Source: Pseudoscleropodium purum
Lineage: Eukaryota; Streptophyta; Bryopsida; Hypnales; Brachytheciaceae
DNA: 64,000 nucleotides
Assembly: GCA_963969395.1 (NCBI GenBank)
Contig: OZ017795.1
Location: 17,174,001 to 17,238,000, forward strand
Direction: 5' to 3'
Shown in pieces: positions 10,441-22,640 of the stretch (within the stretch, counting starts at the first letter, position 1; the number at the start of each line of letters is the position of its first letter). A program made the position numbers and the translations under genes. Below the pieces are notes generated by a model. It was not told the DNA's origin. It saw nothing but the letters and a program-made list of their open reading frames with translations, and did not search any database.

Positions 10441-11732
10441 ACTTGCTTTTGAGGTGACATTAACCCATAACTCCCATAAGCGCTCAAACTATAAATAGTA
10501 ACTTTTGAAAATTTATAAGAAACTAGAAAAGATTCATCAGGCTCCTACAAAATTTCATCAACGTGCAGGGTTTCATTGAGGAGTTCTGGGGATGTCATTA
10601 GGGTTTTAAAAGAATAAATGGATTATAAAATATATGGATAAAAAGGTGACAAAAAATAGAGGTTAACATCTTCTGCAAAAACTTCAGAAATGCTTCAATG
10701 GAGGATTGATTTCCAATACCATCAGCTGCAAGCCTGCCTGCAAATGCATTCAAACAATGCCTTCTGGATAGATGAAAAACATCTGTTTCATTCTATTGGG
10801 TAATGTAAAGTCATCCATTTGACACTTATTGGCTGTAGTGTTGTCCTTGAGGGATTTCTTTTAGAAAATTTCGAACAAAATTGGGCAAATTTTTTCCTTG
10901 AACATGTTCCAAATACAATTGAAGATTACTATATGGCAGGACATCTTCAAAGTTTGTACACAAATTTGTAAATGAAGGTGAAGTTCCAATGCCTTGACCT
11001 CAAACAATCTTGGCCTAGTATAGGAGACTAAGGTGAAAACTTCCAAAAACATTCTTGCATGTCCTATGCCGACATGCCGTTGTTACAACCAAATTAAATG
11101 GAAAAGTAATTTTTTCATTGTTTAATTCATAAGAAATAAATTATTCTTAAAATTTTGAAGGAGATGACATTTCATCAACCAAATGATAGACAAGTGTTTT
11201 TATAGGTGGGCACAAAAGCTTTTTATGCACCTATGTAGAAGGCTTGAAGAAACACGTGTTTTAGGTGATGGATTTTAGGTGACATTTACTATAACAACCA
11301 ATGTTTTTATGTCAACAGTAACATTCAATGTAACATCAAGATCATATATATAGTTTAAGATGGCCCTTAAATTAAAGATGTAAGATTATTGTGGAACCTT
11401 ATTGTCTTTCAAAAAGGTAATTTACATTCATCATTGGGGTACTTGAAAGTCCTAAAAGCCATAGTAAAATCGTATTTCTAATTTTTATAAAGGGATGGAT
11501 TTTTTAATCTAAAAAATTATTATAAAAATATCCACCTTCACTATAAATTTTAGCTCCATTGGTTGAATATTAATCTCATTACTTGAGAAGTTAAACCTAT
11601 TTAGAAATTACTGAACCAAATGCCAATCCTTGATAGAATCAAATTGGTGTGACAATTTTAATCTACTATAAATTACATAGTACTTTTATTTTTCATTTTA
11701 TTTGGATTGCATATCTACATCTACCTTAATTT
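10441..11732. other. AT-rich region without recognisable gene
   Basis: No coding region can be supported; the only frame over 60 codons (11,052-10,861, minus) resembles nothing. Runs of A or T and low CpG are typical of the rest of the window. It leads into the first copies of the TTAACCCCTAAAGG family. Confidence 0.5.
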
Positions 11733-12779
11733 TTAATCCCTAAAGGTCTAAACATGCTTTTTTGAAAATATAGTGTTTGGGGTAGCTCACTATGAAAGGA
11801 TTTTTTCTTTTTCCTCTTTGAAATTTTCACACAACGTGTGCTCAAGGAATAGCCTGAACCCCTAAAGGGTTTTTTGGCAACATAGAAATTTTGGGCAAGT
11901 GTATATGACTAGAGATTTCCATATTTTGGACCCAAATTTTGATAGAAGGTATGGATGAGGAATATCTTTCATGTGCACTAAATTTCAAGACATTTGCAAA
12001 TACGAGTCAAAAATTATAGCCTAATATGTAATTTGTTTCTCAACTCGGGCAGTTTGGGCATTTCTAAAAAAATCATTTTTTTCAAAAACCTAAATTTGAA
12101 ATTGTTTTTTTAGATTTATATATACATTACAAGATTTGAATCATTCTATTTTGATGAATGAGTCAAAAGTTATGAGGTGTTTTAGTTTGTGGGCAATTAT
12201 AGATTTTCTAAACCAAAATAAACTTTGAAGTCCTTTATTGAACTCAATTTTCAATATTTTTGGAAAAAAATAAAAACATTAGATAAAGATAGTTTATTAC
12301 AACATTACAAACATTGGGATTGGCATTTTTCAATTCCATATATAAATTGTTAATAATTTAGTATTTTGAACCATTTTCTACATCTTTTTGCTTACTATTT
12401 TTTTCTTATATGTTGTAGAATTCAAATGATTTAAAAATTTTCAATCATGTATCCAACATGCCTTGAAGAATGAATTCAAAGAGTTGAAATCATTTTGAAC
12501 ATTTTTTCATACAAATATAACCTTGTGAAGTTCAGTTGCCTAGTTTTTCGTAGGGACAAAAAAATGATTTTTGTCCCTTCAAATGCTAATATCTTGCAAT
12601 CTACACAGTGGAAAATTTTGAAATTTTTACCACATCTTTTCAAACTAGTGTACTATAAGATCCTACGGTTACATGTGTTCAAAGATTTTTTTTTTTCTAA
12701 ATTTTGAAACTTGTATAAGAAATGGCAATTTTGGAGCATTTTTGGCAGAAACAAAGGTAAAGAACTTTAGGGATTAAGG
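11733..12779 (+). mobile_element. TTAACCCCTAAAGG-family element, copies 1a/1b
   Basis: Begins with TTAATCCCTAAAGGTC (11,733). A second family start, AACCCCTAAAGGG, lies at 11,857, so a short fragment is followed by a fuller copy. The body runs through landmarks shared with the other copies: TGAATCATTCTATTTTGAT, GGATTGGCATTTTTCAATTCC, GAATGAATTCAAAGA and CTTGCAATCTACACAGTGG. It ends with CTTTAGGGATTAAGG (12,764-12,779), an inverted version of the start. No coding capacity is seen. Inverted ends with an asymmetric AT-rich body suggest a non-autonomous DNA transposon. Confidence 0.6.
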
Positions 12780-13389
12780 ACCAACAATTTACATAACTTT
12801 TAATTGTAAGGTTAAAAAGTTACTGTGTAATATTTCATTTTTATTGAAGTGCAAGCAGCTCGGGCAATTCAAAAAAATTCTTTAAAAAATCACTTTTTTT
12901 AGAATCAGAAAATTTGAAATTGATTTTTTATATGTGGAAAGCTTTAAATCATTATATTTTGATTAATGAGATGAAAATTATGAGTTTTATTTTGTGGGTA
13001 GTTATAGAATTTCTACTCTAAAATAAACTTTGAAATTGTTTATTTCATTCAATTTTCAATATTTTTGAAAAAAATAAAACCATCAAGTGTAAATTGTTAA
13101 ATTGCAAATAACAACATTACAAACATTGGCATGGGCATTTTTTAATTCTATAATTAAGATCTTAACAATTTAGTGTTTTGAAATCAATCTCTATTTCTTT
13201 CTATTTCTTAATTTTTTCCTATATGTTGTACAATACCAAATGATCTAAATTTTTTTCAAGCATGTAGCCAACTTGCCTTAAAAAATGAATCCAAAGATTA
13301 ACCACCATTTTGGACATTTTTTCATACAAATGTGACTTTGTGAAGTGCAACTACCTGAATTTCCGTATAGCTAAAAATGGATTTTGTCA

Positions 13390-13397
13390 CTTCAAAT
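13390..13397. repeat. Target-site duplication, left (hAT-like element)
   Basis: CTTCAAAT, identical to 13,969-13,976; the intact equivalent (CCTTCAAATGCTAATATC) is in the neighbouring copy of the host repeat near 12,580. Confidence 0.9.
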
Positions 13398-13968
13398 CAG
13401 GGTTGACAGGATGGTCGGACGTCCAGAACATCCGGATGCGGATGTTGTGTCCGCAGCATCCGCTGACATTTGCGGACGCTGTCCGCCCCGTTCGTCCGCC
13501 CCCGTCCGCCCGCATCCGTCTGCCCCGCCCACCCCGTCCCGCATTGTCCGCCCCGTCCGCCTCGCCCTATCCGCCCCGCCCGTCCCGCCCCACCCTGTCC
13601 GCCCTTGGGTTGACGAATCTCTACGTCCACCCGAAAAAGGCGTCCGTAACCCGGACGTCCGGACACTAGCGGACGCAGCGTCCCTCCCACTGTCGGAAGG
13701 CGGACGGGCGGGCGGACGGACGGGGCGGACAAGGCGGGGCGGACGGGCGGACAGATAGACGGACGCGGGCAGACGGACAGGGCAGACGGCATCTGCGAAT
13801 GTCAGCGGACGCTGTGGACACAACGTCCACGTCCGGACGTCCCAGACGTCCGCCCCGCCCCGCCCCCGTCTGCCTTCCGACGGTGGGAGGGACGCTGCGT
13901 CCGCTAGCGTCTAGACGTCCGAGTTACGGATGCCTTTTTCGGGTGAACGTAGAGATTCATCAACCCTG
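13398..13968. mobile_element. GC-rich hAT-like foldback element (571 bp)
   Basis: Ends are CAGGGTTGA and TCAACCCTG (perfect 9-bp inverted repeats), flanked by exact 8-bp duplications CTTCAAAT at 13,390-13,397 and 13,969-13,976. An 8-bp duplication with CA-G-starting ends is the hAT superfamily signature. The interior is dominated by GTCCGCC/GGCGGAC words. Two arm pairs are visible: the left end (about 13,415-13,475) is an inverted copy of about 13,785-13,850, and 13,609-13,715 is an inverted copy of about 13,855-13,968. The layout is A-B'-A'-B. It has no transposase and would depend on a hAT enzyme elsewhere. The long Pro/Arg-rich open frames across it are products of the repeated GC-rich triplets. 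Confidence 0.9.
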
Positions 13969-13976
13969 CTTCAAAT
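13969..13976. repeat. Target-site duplication, right (hAT-like element)
   Basis: CTTCAAAT followed by ACTAATATCGTGCAATC, which resumes the interrupted host repeat. Confidence 0.9.
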
Positions 13977-14188
13977 ACTAATATCGTGCAATCTACATAG
14001 TGGAAAATTTGAAATTTTTCTTCACATGTTTTCAAATTAGCGTACTACAAGATCCTCTGGTTATATGTATCTAAACATGTTGTTTTTTCTAAAATTTGAT
14101 ACTTGTATTACAGTATTAGAAATGACAATTTTAGAGCATTTTTGGTGAAAACATAGTTAAAAACCTCACAGGATTAAAGGTTACTTCA

Positions 14189-14192
<4 letters not shown>

Positions 14193-14228
<36 letters not shown>
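14193..14228. repeat. (TA)18 microsatellite
   Basis: Thirty-six bases of pure TA directly after the end of the 12.8-14.2 kb repeat copy. Confidence 0.97.
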
Positions 14229-14231
<3 letters not shown>

Positions 14232-15989
14232 CTATAAAATTTTCATTTTGTATTGGAAAGCAATTTTGCCTCCATATGTTTTGTATTCTTCAATATTATA
14301 ATGTAGTTGAATGCAATAGTATCAAAATTATAAAATAGATATATTAAAAAAAATTTAGTGTAGAATGGTTTCTCATACTTTTGGAGGTTAATCCATATAG
14401 GATTGGTCTTTGCTTCTTTGAGTACAACTACCAAAATGGGGGCAAAATAATTCCACTAATTTAGCAATTTTTTTTTAAATATTTGGGATTAAAATGCACA
14501 TTCTATGAAACCTTCAATGATCATAGTGTAGTATAGACTTTGTACTATTTCACTGCTATAAATTGTAACAACACATATAAGTTCATTGCACAAGCCCTCA
14601 CCCAAAATGCTAGGTGTATAATCATTGTATATGGTAGTTTTTAATTTAAAAAAGAGTGTATTCACACAAGTCTTACCTCGTGCAAAAACAAGCACAACCA
14701 AGATCTAATCCAAAACCAAGCTTTACCAATCAAAGATACTAAGCCAAATCATTGTCATCCTACAATTTTGTGCATGGTTTATTCCATTTGTCCGCAACCA
14801 ATCCATCAAAGGCTTTGACATGTCATTGTTGTACCTTAGTTTGATACACAACAAACAATATACCTTAGTAATTCCCTACTTCCCTTGTACAATACATATG
14901 TGAATATGAAAAAAGAGGGGAATTGCATACTTAAAATTTTCTCCTAGGTTTATATGAACAATTTTTATGCATGCAAAGGCATGTAGGGTCTAATAGTAGG
15001 TTTGACTTTTTTCTAGTAGTTAACAATAATTTGTATTAAATTCTAGAAAGATCTAGAGGTTAGAAGAAGGAGAAAAAGGCCTTGGAAAAAGTATGAAAGG
15101 ACCCTCTCTCCCCTCACAAATCACCTCCATTTCTATTCGCAAACTTCCAACATTTTGTCATATTAATATTTTGTGCCAATTTGGCCATTTTTATGTTTGT
15201 TATGTATTTCTTGAGCATTCTACTCATTTTTCTAAATGTTTTGCGTACCTTTTGAAAGATGCAAGATCCCTTCAAGTGTTGGCTTTATGGCTCTATTTTT
15301 TGAGTGGTTACACCTTCTAATATTATGGTTTCTTTTGAATTGTTAATTCATGTACTAATCCTAGGGAGTTCCATCCAAATGATGGCTAGGCCGTTAACTG
15401 GAATTCTTTAGTTTGCTTTAAGTTTGTGTAGTGATCTTGCACTAGTTTCTTGTTTAGAAAGTCCCTTGTTGAAAAATTCCATTTAGAGCCTTAACTTCCT
15501 AGACATGTGTCTTGTCAAAATTCTTGGTATTTCAATCATCATTTCAATCATAGTATTAACCAACATTTAATTTTTTATCTTCCCTAAATACTTACTATTC
15601 TTTTGTTTTGTGCTATGTAGGGTCTTTCATTTGTCTTCTTTGTTGAGCTTGTGCCCTATACGGCAAAACTTTGATTTCACTTTTATTACTTCCTTGAATT
15701 TTCTAGCTAATCCATATTTAACAAGAAAGCTTTGAATCCTTACTATTTGCTTAGGTGTTAATAGTCCTACACCATTGACAATATTGTACAAGTTCAAACT
15801 TCCTTAATTTTTTTACATTCAATCTAGGGAGAATATCATTTTTTCAAATACTATTCCAAATTATTTGCTTAGAATTGTTATCAAAACAATGAAAAATGAG
15901 TAGCTAGTGAATAAAAAAACTAGTAGCTATAAGTAAGGAAAAGTCAACTACCTAGTAAGGACATCTGTCTCTAGCTAGATATTAGGTTG
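14229..15989. other. AT-rich region without recognisable gene
   Basis: Short open frames at 14,243-14,434, 14,489-14,701 and 15,093-15,320 have no recognisable motifs and the amino-acid make-up of AT-rich random sequence. No repeat termini were found. Confidence 0.45.
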
Positions 15990-16232
15990 TAAGTTGGGGT
16001 TTGGATTTCAAGGTCTCCAAGGGTTTGGATTTGGGATTTCAATAGGGTTGGATTTTAGAGGGTTTCAACGAGATCTAGGTTTCAGGGATTTCATTGGAAT
16101 CTAGGCTTTAGACTCTCAATGGGGTCTAAATTTAGGGTCAAGAACTCAACAAGCTTTAGTTTTGAGGATCTCAATAGGTCCCTAGACTTTAGGGTTCTTA
16201 TCAAGGCTCTAGGTGTTCAAACCAAGGTCTAG
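15990..16232 (+). repeat. Degenerate minisatellite, about 27-bp unit
   Basis: About eight or nine imperfect units approximating GGATTTCAATAGGGTCTAGGTTTTA: GGGATTTCAATAGGG, GGTTTCAACGAGATCTAGG, GGGATTTCATTGGAATCTAGG, CTCTCAATGGGGTCTAAA and GATCTCAATAGGTCCCTAG follow one another. Unit length varies slightly and identity is moderate. Confidence 0.65.
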
Positions 16233-17049
16233 AGTTCTTAGAAGTTTCAATTGGAAGTTGAAATCTTGGGATTTTAAAAAGTTGCATAGGGTAGCTAAAG
16301 GCTGGAAAATATTTGTTGAGGATTGTACAAGGATTTTCTAAAAAAGAGAAGTTCACAATTAAGATTTTATAGTTAAAATCGAAACAATCAAGGAAGAATG
16401 AAGAATCAAGGAGATGGATTTGTATTGAAGGTCTAAGTATTGAAAAGGGAGAGGAGGAAAAGAAGCCAAATGGTAATCAAATATTAATTGGGGTCAATTT
16501 CACACCATAATTAAGATTTGACCAAGAGATATTTTAATTCCAACAACTATAGTTGACTAAATTAGATAGCAAGAGTTTAATTAAATGCTCAAGAGAATTT
16601 ATGAGGTCCATGTCTTGCCATTAGTTTGATTCTTAGTATTAATTAGAAGACATTAGTATAGTAGAAGTCAACAATGACAACTTAGAAAATGGTATGAAAA
16701 ATGGAAAAGAAAAGATAGAAGAAATACTATAGAAAATAAGGAGGGAGAATCAGGTGAAGGAACATACAAAAAGAGAGAAGTTTAGAAGCACTAATTTTTT
16801 TTGTAACTTTCTATTCTACCGGTATGCAAAAAAACCAATAAAATTAACAACTATGGATGGAGATAGATATTATGAATCAATCACAATTATGGTGCAAGAA
16901 GATGAAGCCATGGTGTCTACAACATTAGAAAAATGTGTACCTAAATTTTGCTCTTTGATTTTTAATCTTTATGTAAAAATAGGAAATAGAATTAAGAATT
17001 AAACAATTAAGTTAGATATTTAGAAGTCTATCAAAGTCCAACTTTGAAT
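16233..17049. other. AT-rich region without recognisable gene
   Basis: An 82-codon plus-strand frame (16,754-17,002) has no recognisable motif. Nothing else can be supported. Confidence 0.4.
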
Positions 17050-17790
17050 TTTGAATTGAATATTGAATTTTTAAAGGTACCCAAAAACATATTAAACTTT
17101 TAGAATAGATAAAAATTGAAGAAGTTATGCTTGGATGAAGTTTAGACATAAAAATGAATGAAAAGTAGTAAAAATCATCTAAGAAAATTCATAAAGTAAT
17201 ATTAGAATCTAAACAAAGGTCAAAGGTCAAAACCTAAAGGAAAAGTTCAATTTGATAGTTTAAGTCAATAGAAATTAGTGGATGAAGTTTTAGAGTGTCA
17301 AAGAGTAGTCAAACTTTATCTATCTATAACTTCTGATAGGAAAGTCTAAATTTGAAATGTCTTCATGTTTTAGAAGTTTAATTTTGGAATTTAAAAACTA
17401 AAAATATTAAGAACCTCAAAATAATAATTTAGAAATAGAAGTTCAAAATAATAAATAATTAGTACACGTGTAGTCAATTAAAATCTTTTGAAAACAACTA
17501 TAGAACAATTAGAAGTCAAAATCATTTAGGGAATACTAAAGGAAATTCTAAAACTAATTCATATTTAGAAAATAGGTAAAAATTAAAGAAGATAATATAG
17601 GATAAAGTTTGGTCTTAGAATTGGATGGAAAGAGTAATTATCCACTTAATTTAAGTGAAATTGAAACTGTAGGAATTAGAATTAAGCTTAAGATGGAACT
17701 TGAAACTAAAAGTAAATTTAGATCAATAGTTTAGTAGAAATTGATGGATGAAGTTTGATAGGATAATTTAAAAACAGAACTTCATCTTGG
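17050..17790 (+). repeat. Diverged direct duplication
   Basis: Two similar blocks, about 17,050-17,340 and 17,520-17,790, share phrases in the same order: TTTAGAA(A)ATAG(G)TAAAAATT(A)AAGAAG, then GATAAAGTTTGG or GATGAAGTTTAG, then AGAAATTGATGGATGAAGTT or AGAAATTAGTGGATGAAGTT. Identity looks about 70%. No ends or coding capacity were seen. Confidence 0.5.
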
Positions 17791-20703
17791 ATTAACTTTT
17801 ATTAAAAAAACTCCCATTAAGACATATTTTATCATTTTGGAAAGGACATAAAATGATCTGCAATTTAGGGCATACTTATAATCTAGGTATGAATTGCTTT
17901 TATGTGGAGAACCAAAGTTTTGGCCCATATTGGCCAAAACTAGCCTGAACATCTAACTTTTGAGATTATTTTGTATAAGATTCATTAGGTTTTAGAACAA
18001 AATAAGATTGTCCATTGCTTAGAAGGCACAATTAGACAACGTCTAGACATCCATTAGAAATTCTACATTGAAAACACTAAGAACCCGGATGTGCTTGTTC
18101 TATCTCAAGGTGGAAATAAAAACACTCATACCATTTGAAGGAGTTTGTAACATATAATCAATAACACAAACACCTATAATCATACCTATAACACAAATAC
18201 TTATAATCATGGAAGGCGTCTCTAATAGAAACTTTTAGACTCATGGACTCATAGATTTTGTACTCACATGCTAGTACTTCCCCTTTGTTCTTCCATGTTT
18301 AGTCATTTTTATTTCAATTTGAGTTCTAATTAAATCAATATTTTTCTTGCATTAATCATTCAATTTAGATTTTCTATAATTTGTACTTGTCTTCACAATA
18401 AAACTTTCATCATAGATGTTCAAGTAAAACTTAATTTTGTCACACAAGATTTACACTATTACAAGTTAGTAAAATTCACAATAATTATTATTATTAGGAA
18501 TTCTAAATAAATATGGATATTAATATTCAAAACCAATCCTAAACAAGAGTTGGCGTATAACTCATATAGAATATATGGTATATTTTGATTTACAATATGT
18601 TATTTATAGATGATCAGTGAGAGATTTTAGTTGCTTTAGACTATTGCAACCAATAGAAACTTAGTTTAAAAAGGCTCTTAGATGAGTTCACTATATGCTA
18701 CATTACAAACTTCAAAATTTAGTGTAATCAAGTCTTTACTTTGCAACTCACCTTATCAATATGGTATATTAGATTGCCAAAGTACCAACCTCATCAATAT
18801 ATAAGGGCATCTCACTTTCTCAACATCCAAATAAATATATGAGTGGTTGTTATCATTAAATTCTCTTATTTTATAGTCAAATTTTGTTGACAATTATTAT
18901 TATGTTTCAGATTCTCTTAGCATGTACCTTTTAAACACCATATAAATAAACTATGCAACCAAAATTAGAGCACACATTGACTCTTGAGAATTTTTCAGAA
19001 AAATCAAGAGGCTGAATTTTAGATTCATTGTAGAGAATGTGAGTCTCCTCCAAAGGTCACAATTTTCACTCCACTTCATGTTGTTCCTTCGCTCCGTTAA
19101 TTTGGAGATATTGTTATCCCAAGTATGTTGAGTTACGTGCTCTGCCCCAATGGATATTCTGTTTAAGCTTTGAAATAGGCATTGCCTTTATCAAATGGTG
19201 TATCAATGATTCTTTTGCTCATGCTTTCTTGCTGCTTCAAGAGCTGGGAATATTCTAGATTTTCTGTAGCTGGAATAATATTCTTGGGCTTGGCACAGCA
19301 TTGCTGTAATGCCAAACCCAGCACTGCTATACACTGCTATGCCTCACATTAAGCATTTTTTAACATATATTTAAGAGTGCAATTTATGGGAGATGTATAG
19401 AGCTATGAGGAGATATTTTGGTACATGTTGGTTCTGGATCTAAAGGAAGGAGGTCTTGCAGGAGGTCTTGCATTGACAGAAGAGGCATGTGAGGAAGTTT
19501 GAGTAGGATCTCACTCAGCCTCTCATAGAGTAGCTGTTTGTTTTAGATAACTATGTATGAATTTTGTATGCAATTTCATGCAATTTCAGAGTGGTTATTT
19601 GTCACCCGCAACAGTGGACATTCAGACATTTCCTATGCAATTTTAAAGTGGCCATTTAGGCCGTCATGACAGTGGATCAAACAACCCTGTGTCCATAGAA
19701 GTTTAGCTAAGTCATGCTGACATCATTTGCTACTGAAGCCCAACCGAGCAACCAAGTGTAATTAAGTGTAATTAGATGAGATTAATTTGTAATAAGAGTC
19801 AATATAAGATGTGGAATTATAATGGTTATAGTATTCTCTCTCAAATTATCTTGTAGCAATGGCAAAACTTGGGACAAGAAACCTCGTATACTCAAAGATT
19901 TTCCAGAAGTGGGTTACTTTGGTTCCTTACTTTTAGAACTCTTAAAATACCTACCATGGAATGCCTTTTCAACTCAACTCAACGTTGGAACTAATTTCAA
20001 CTTGAGTTCTTTAAATTTGGTTAATGAATCCATATAAGCATTTACCCTTTGTAGTCTAAGGTTTTATGCTTCAATTGAGATTCTTGGAATCCTTACACTT
20101 CAACTCTTTTTAAGAAAAATTGCAATGCTACATCAAAAATCAAGCCATAGAATTCATATTTGAATTTCAATGGCCACATGTTGCAGTCTAACATTGGATG
20201 TGCAAATTTGTTGCATTTGTAGTTTTGTAGTATAAAGAAGAAGTGCACATCATTTCACCCATCTTTGTAACTACATTGTATTGACTAACTTGCATCTTCG
20301 ATCACCTCATGCAACTCATGATTGGATGAGAATAAGCACTTCTGTTTCTTGAATAAATACTTGGGCAATATGATCTTGAACTTCAGGAAGATTATTGATT
20401 TCTATGCAGAAAGAAGTGTCATTCAAGAGTAGAGGAAGAGCAAAGTTTCAATTGTCAAGTTTGGTGTTTCACACATTGTTTATCAATTATCATCCTTTTC
20501 AATTTCACTTTGCTTATGAACACATCGAGTAGTGAGACTAATGTGTGTTGGTGCAGATTTTTTCAACTTTAATTAGTGAATACTGAGATTAGATGATAGA
20601 CGATAGAATAGGCTTTTGAAAAAATGGATATTTAGATCTTTCATGTTTTTGAGGGGGCCAAGGCAAGAAACAAACTTAATTGTTTACAAAATCAACTAAG
20701 GAG
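17791..20703. other. AT-rich region; possible LTR-like remnant near 19.4-19.9 kb
   Basis: No gene recognised. The segment 19,040-19,870 is less AT-rich and includes a promoter-like TATAAGATGTGG (19,804) followed by ATAGTATTCTCTCTC, as in some plant LTRs, but no partner LTR, TG/CA ends or target duplication were found. The block at 18,236-18,290 (ACTCATAGATTTTGTACTCAC) resembles 29,230-29,275 and indicates a further low-copy repeat. Confidence 0.35.
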
Positions 20704-20933
20704 CTCTGATAGAAAATGACGTCCAAATCAACAAAAAATCAACATATTTTTGTTGATTTGGGTATTGCAATGTCCGTTTTCACATTTTTTTGTTAATGGT
20801 GACATTTCTTTTTGTTGATTTAGATAGTGTAGTGACAAAATCAACAAATTTTTGTTGAACCTTTTTGGAACCTTTTGGAATCTTTTGGAATCTTTTGGAA
20901 TTTCTTGATCTTTATTGTACAATGCAGTTCTCT

Positions 20934-21503
20934 TTTAAAGGATTGAGGTGCATTTTGGACAAAAATTGTCAAAAACTGGTAGTTTTTAGGGCAAGAAAAA
21001 ATGAAATAAAAAAGTATTTAAAAAAAAATTAAACTATACAAATTTGTATTAGAATTATCTAGGACTCTATGGAAAAATTTTCAAAAAACTTTGACTATAC
21101 AGATTGAAAGATTATAACATTTGAAGTTAGGAGAAAAAGTTTTTTTTAACCTTGCCTGATAGGGCCAACATGCTTTAACTTCTCCTAAAGTGAGATTTTT
21201 ACACTAAACATGGTTATTTTTTCAAATATTTGCATCTTATATTATATAAGTTACATACCTACCAAATTTTAGAATTATCAGAGGATTTTTGCACATGTTG
21301 CCTAAACTGCCTCTAAAGTTCAGGGCAATATAATTTTTGATCCGGGCACTTGATCGGAAAAAAAATTATATTTCCACTAAGAATGTATATGTTCACATCT
21401 TGTGTCAAAAATTTAAAAACATTCATGAAAAAATGACTTCATACGCACCTACTCCAGATTGCCTACGTACGCTCAATGATCATTCGGTCCTTTAGGGGTT
21501 AAG
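20934..21503 (-). mobile_element. TTAACCCCTAAAGG-family element, copy 3 (minus)
   Basis: Minus-oriented fragment. The family landmark appears as ATTATAACATTTGAAG near 21,111, and the copy closes with GGTCCTTTAGGGGTTAA (21,486-21,502), the exact inverse of the start seen at 58,283. It lacks most of the central body. Confidence 0.5.
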
Positions 21504-21514
21504 TATTAACAATT

Positions 21515-22150
21515 CGGTGTTCATCAAAGTCAGCAGACTTTGGAGGTCATTTGCATATAATAAATGAACTTTTCTCAAAAAGCTTTCAACTAAAAAAAGT
21601 TGTGAAATTAAATCAACTTTCATTTCCAACCATCTATTTGACATTTAAATTCTTTAATCAAAAGTTATAAACAAAATTTAGAGAAGTGTTGGAAATTTTA
21701 AAAAAAAATTTAGCAGACTTTGGAAGCCGTTTTGGCATAGTAGAAGAAATTTTTGGAAAAACTTTTGAACTAAGAGAAGTTGGAAATTCAAGAAATCTTT
21801 CATCTCTAATAATCCATTTGAAGTTTTGATCCTCCAATCAAAACTTATGAACAAAATTCATAGAAGATGTTCAAAAATGTCAAGAATGTCAAAAGTAATG
21901 ATTTTCCAACTTCTCTCTGAAATTTGTTCAAAACTTTTGAGTAAAATCTCCAAACCTCAAACGGAATTTTGAAGATGAAAGCTTGTTTGAATTACCAACT
22001 TTTATTAGTTCAAAATGTTTTCGATATAGTTATTCTACTATGCCAAAACAACCTCCAAAGTTTGCTAAATTTATAAAAAAATAATTTCCAACACCTATTT
22101 TCATTTTGTTTATAACTTGTGATTGGAGGATTAACATCTTCAAGGGTTTG
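21515..22150. repeat. Large foldback 1 (arms about 250 bp)
   Basis: Two direct units of about 185 bp (starting GTCAGCAGACTTTGGAGG at 21,530 and AGCAGACTTTGGAAGCC near 21,712) are followed by inverted versions. Landmarks on the return arm are TATGCCAAAACAACCTCC, the inverse of the GGAAGCCGTTTTGGCATA type, and ATAACTTGTGATTGGAGGAT, the inverse of ATCCTCCAATCAAAACTTAT. The centre lies near 21,895. A transcript across it would form a long hairpin. Confidence 0.7.
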
Positions 22151-22179
22151 TTATAATTTAAAGTTCAAAGTTCTTTAAA

Positions 22180-22640
22180 ATTTAGTTATAGAATTTAGAA
22201 ATCAAAATTCCAATCATGATTAATTTGTAATGTTGTAATAAATGATGTTGATGTGATGTTATTATTTCTTCTTCAACAATATTTGAAATTGAGTTAAAAA
22301 AAAGATATCAAAGTTTATTTTAGAATACAAATTCCACAACTATCGATAAATAAAAAATCTTTATAATTTTCATCTCATTAATCAAAATAGAATACTTCAA
22401 AGCTTTTTATATAAAAATAAATTTAGGAAATCTAATTGAAATGTTTATTTTTGTAAATAGTATTATTTTAAGAATTTTTTTGAGATCTTGAAGTTCTCCA
22501 AAGATTAATGAAAATTACATATGATGTAGTAACTTTCCAATCATGTGTTCAAAAGTTATTAGTTTTTTTGTACCATAAAGCTACTCTTTAGGCACATGTC
22601 TTGTGAAAACTTTAAAACAAAAAAAATTAAAATTTTGTCC
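22180..22640 (-). mobile_element. TTAACCCCTAAAGG-family fragment, copy 4 (minus)
   Basis: Reads as the reverse complement of the 5' half of the 61.0-61.9 kb copy. It includes inverses of TTTCACACAACATGTGCCTAA and GGTTCAAAAGTTATTGCATG, and of the TTGAATCATTCTATTTTGAT landmark. Both termini are missing. Confidence 0.6.

Larger units (their letters stand above)
12780..14182 (+). mobile_element. TTAACCCCTAAAGG-family element, copy 2, interrupted by a hAT-like element
   Basis: Directly follows copy 1 and repeats its landmarks in the same order, from CAACAATTTACATAACTTTT to a degenerate end at CTCACAGGATTAAAGG. The first CAACAATTT block lies internally in other copies, so this copy is probably truncated on its left. 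It is split at 13,390-13,976 by the GC-rich foldback element; removing that element restores the collinear repeat. Confidence 0.6.

Noticed and set aside
13310..13823. Several 119-143 codon Pro/Arg-rich frames on both strands
   Set aside because: They coincide with the GC-rich foldback element and arise from repeated GTCCGCC words, which read open in most frames; the outermost one even crosses the target duplication.
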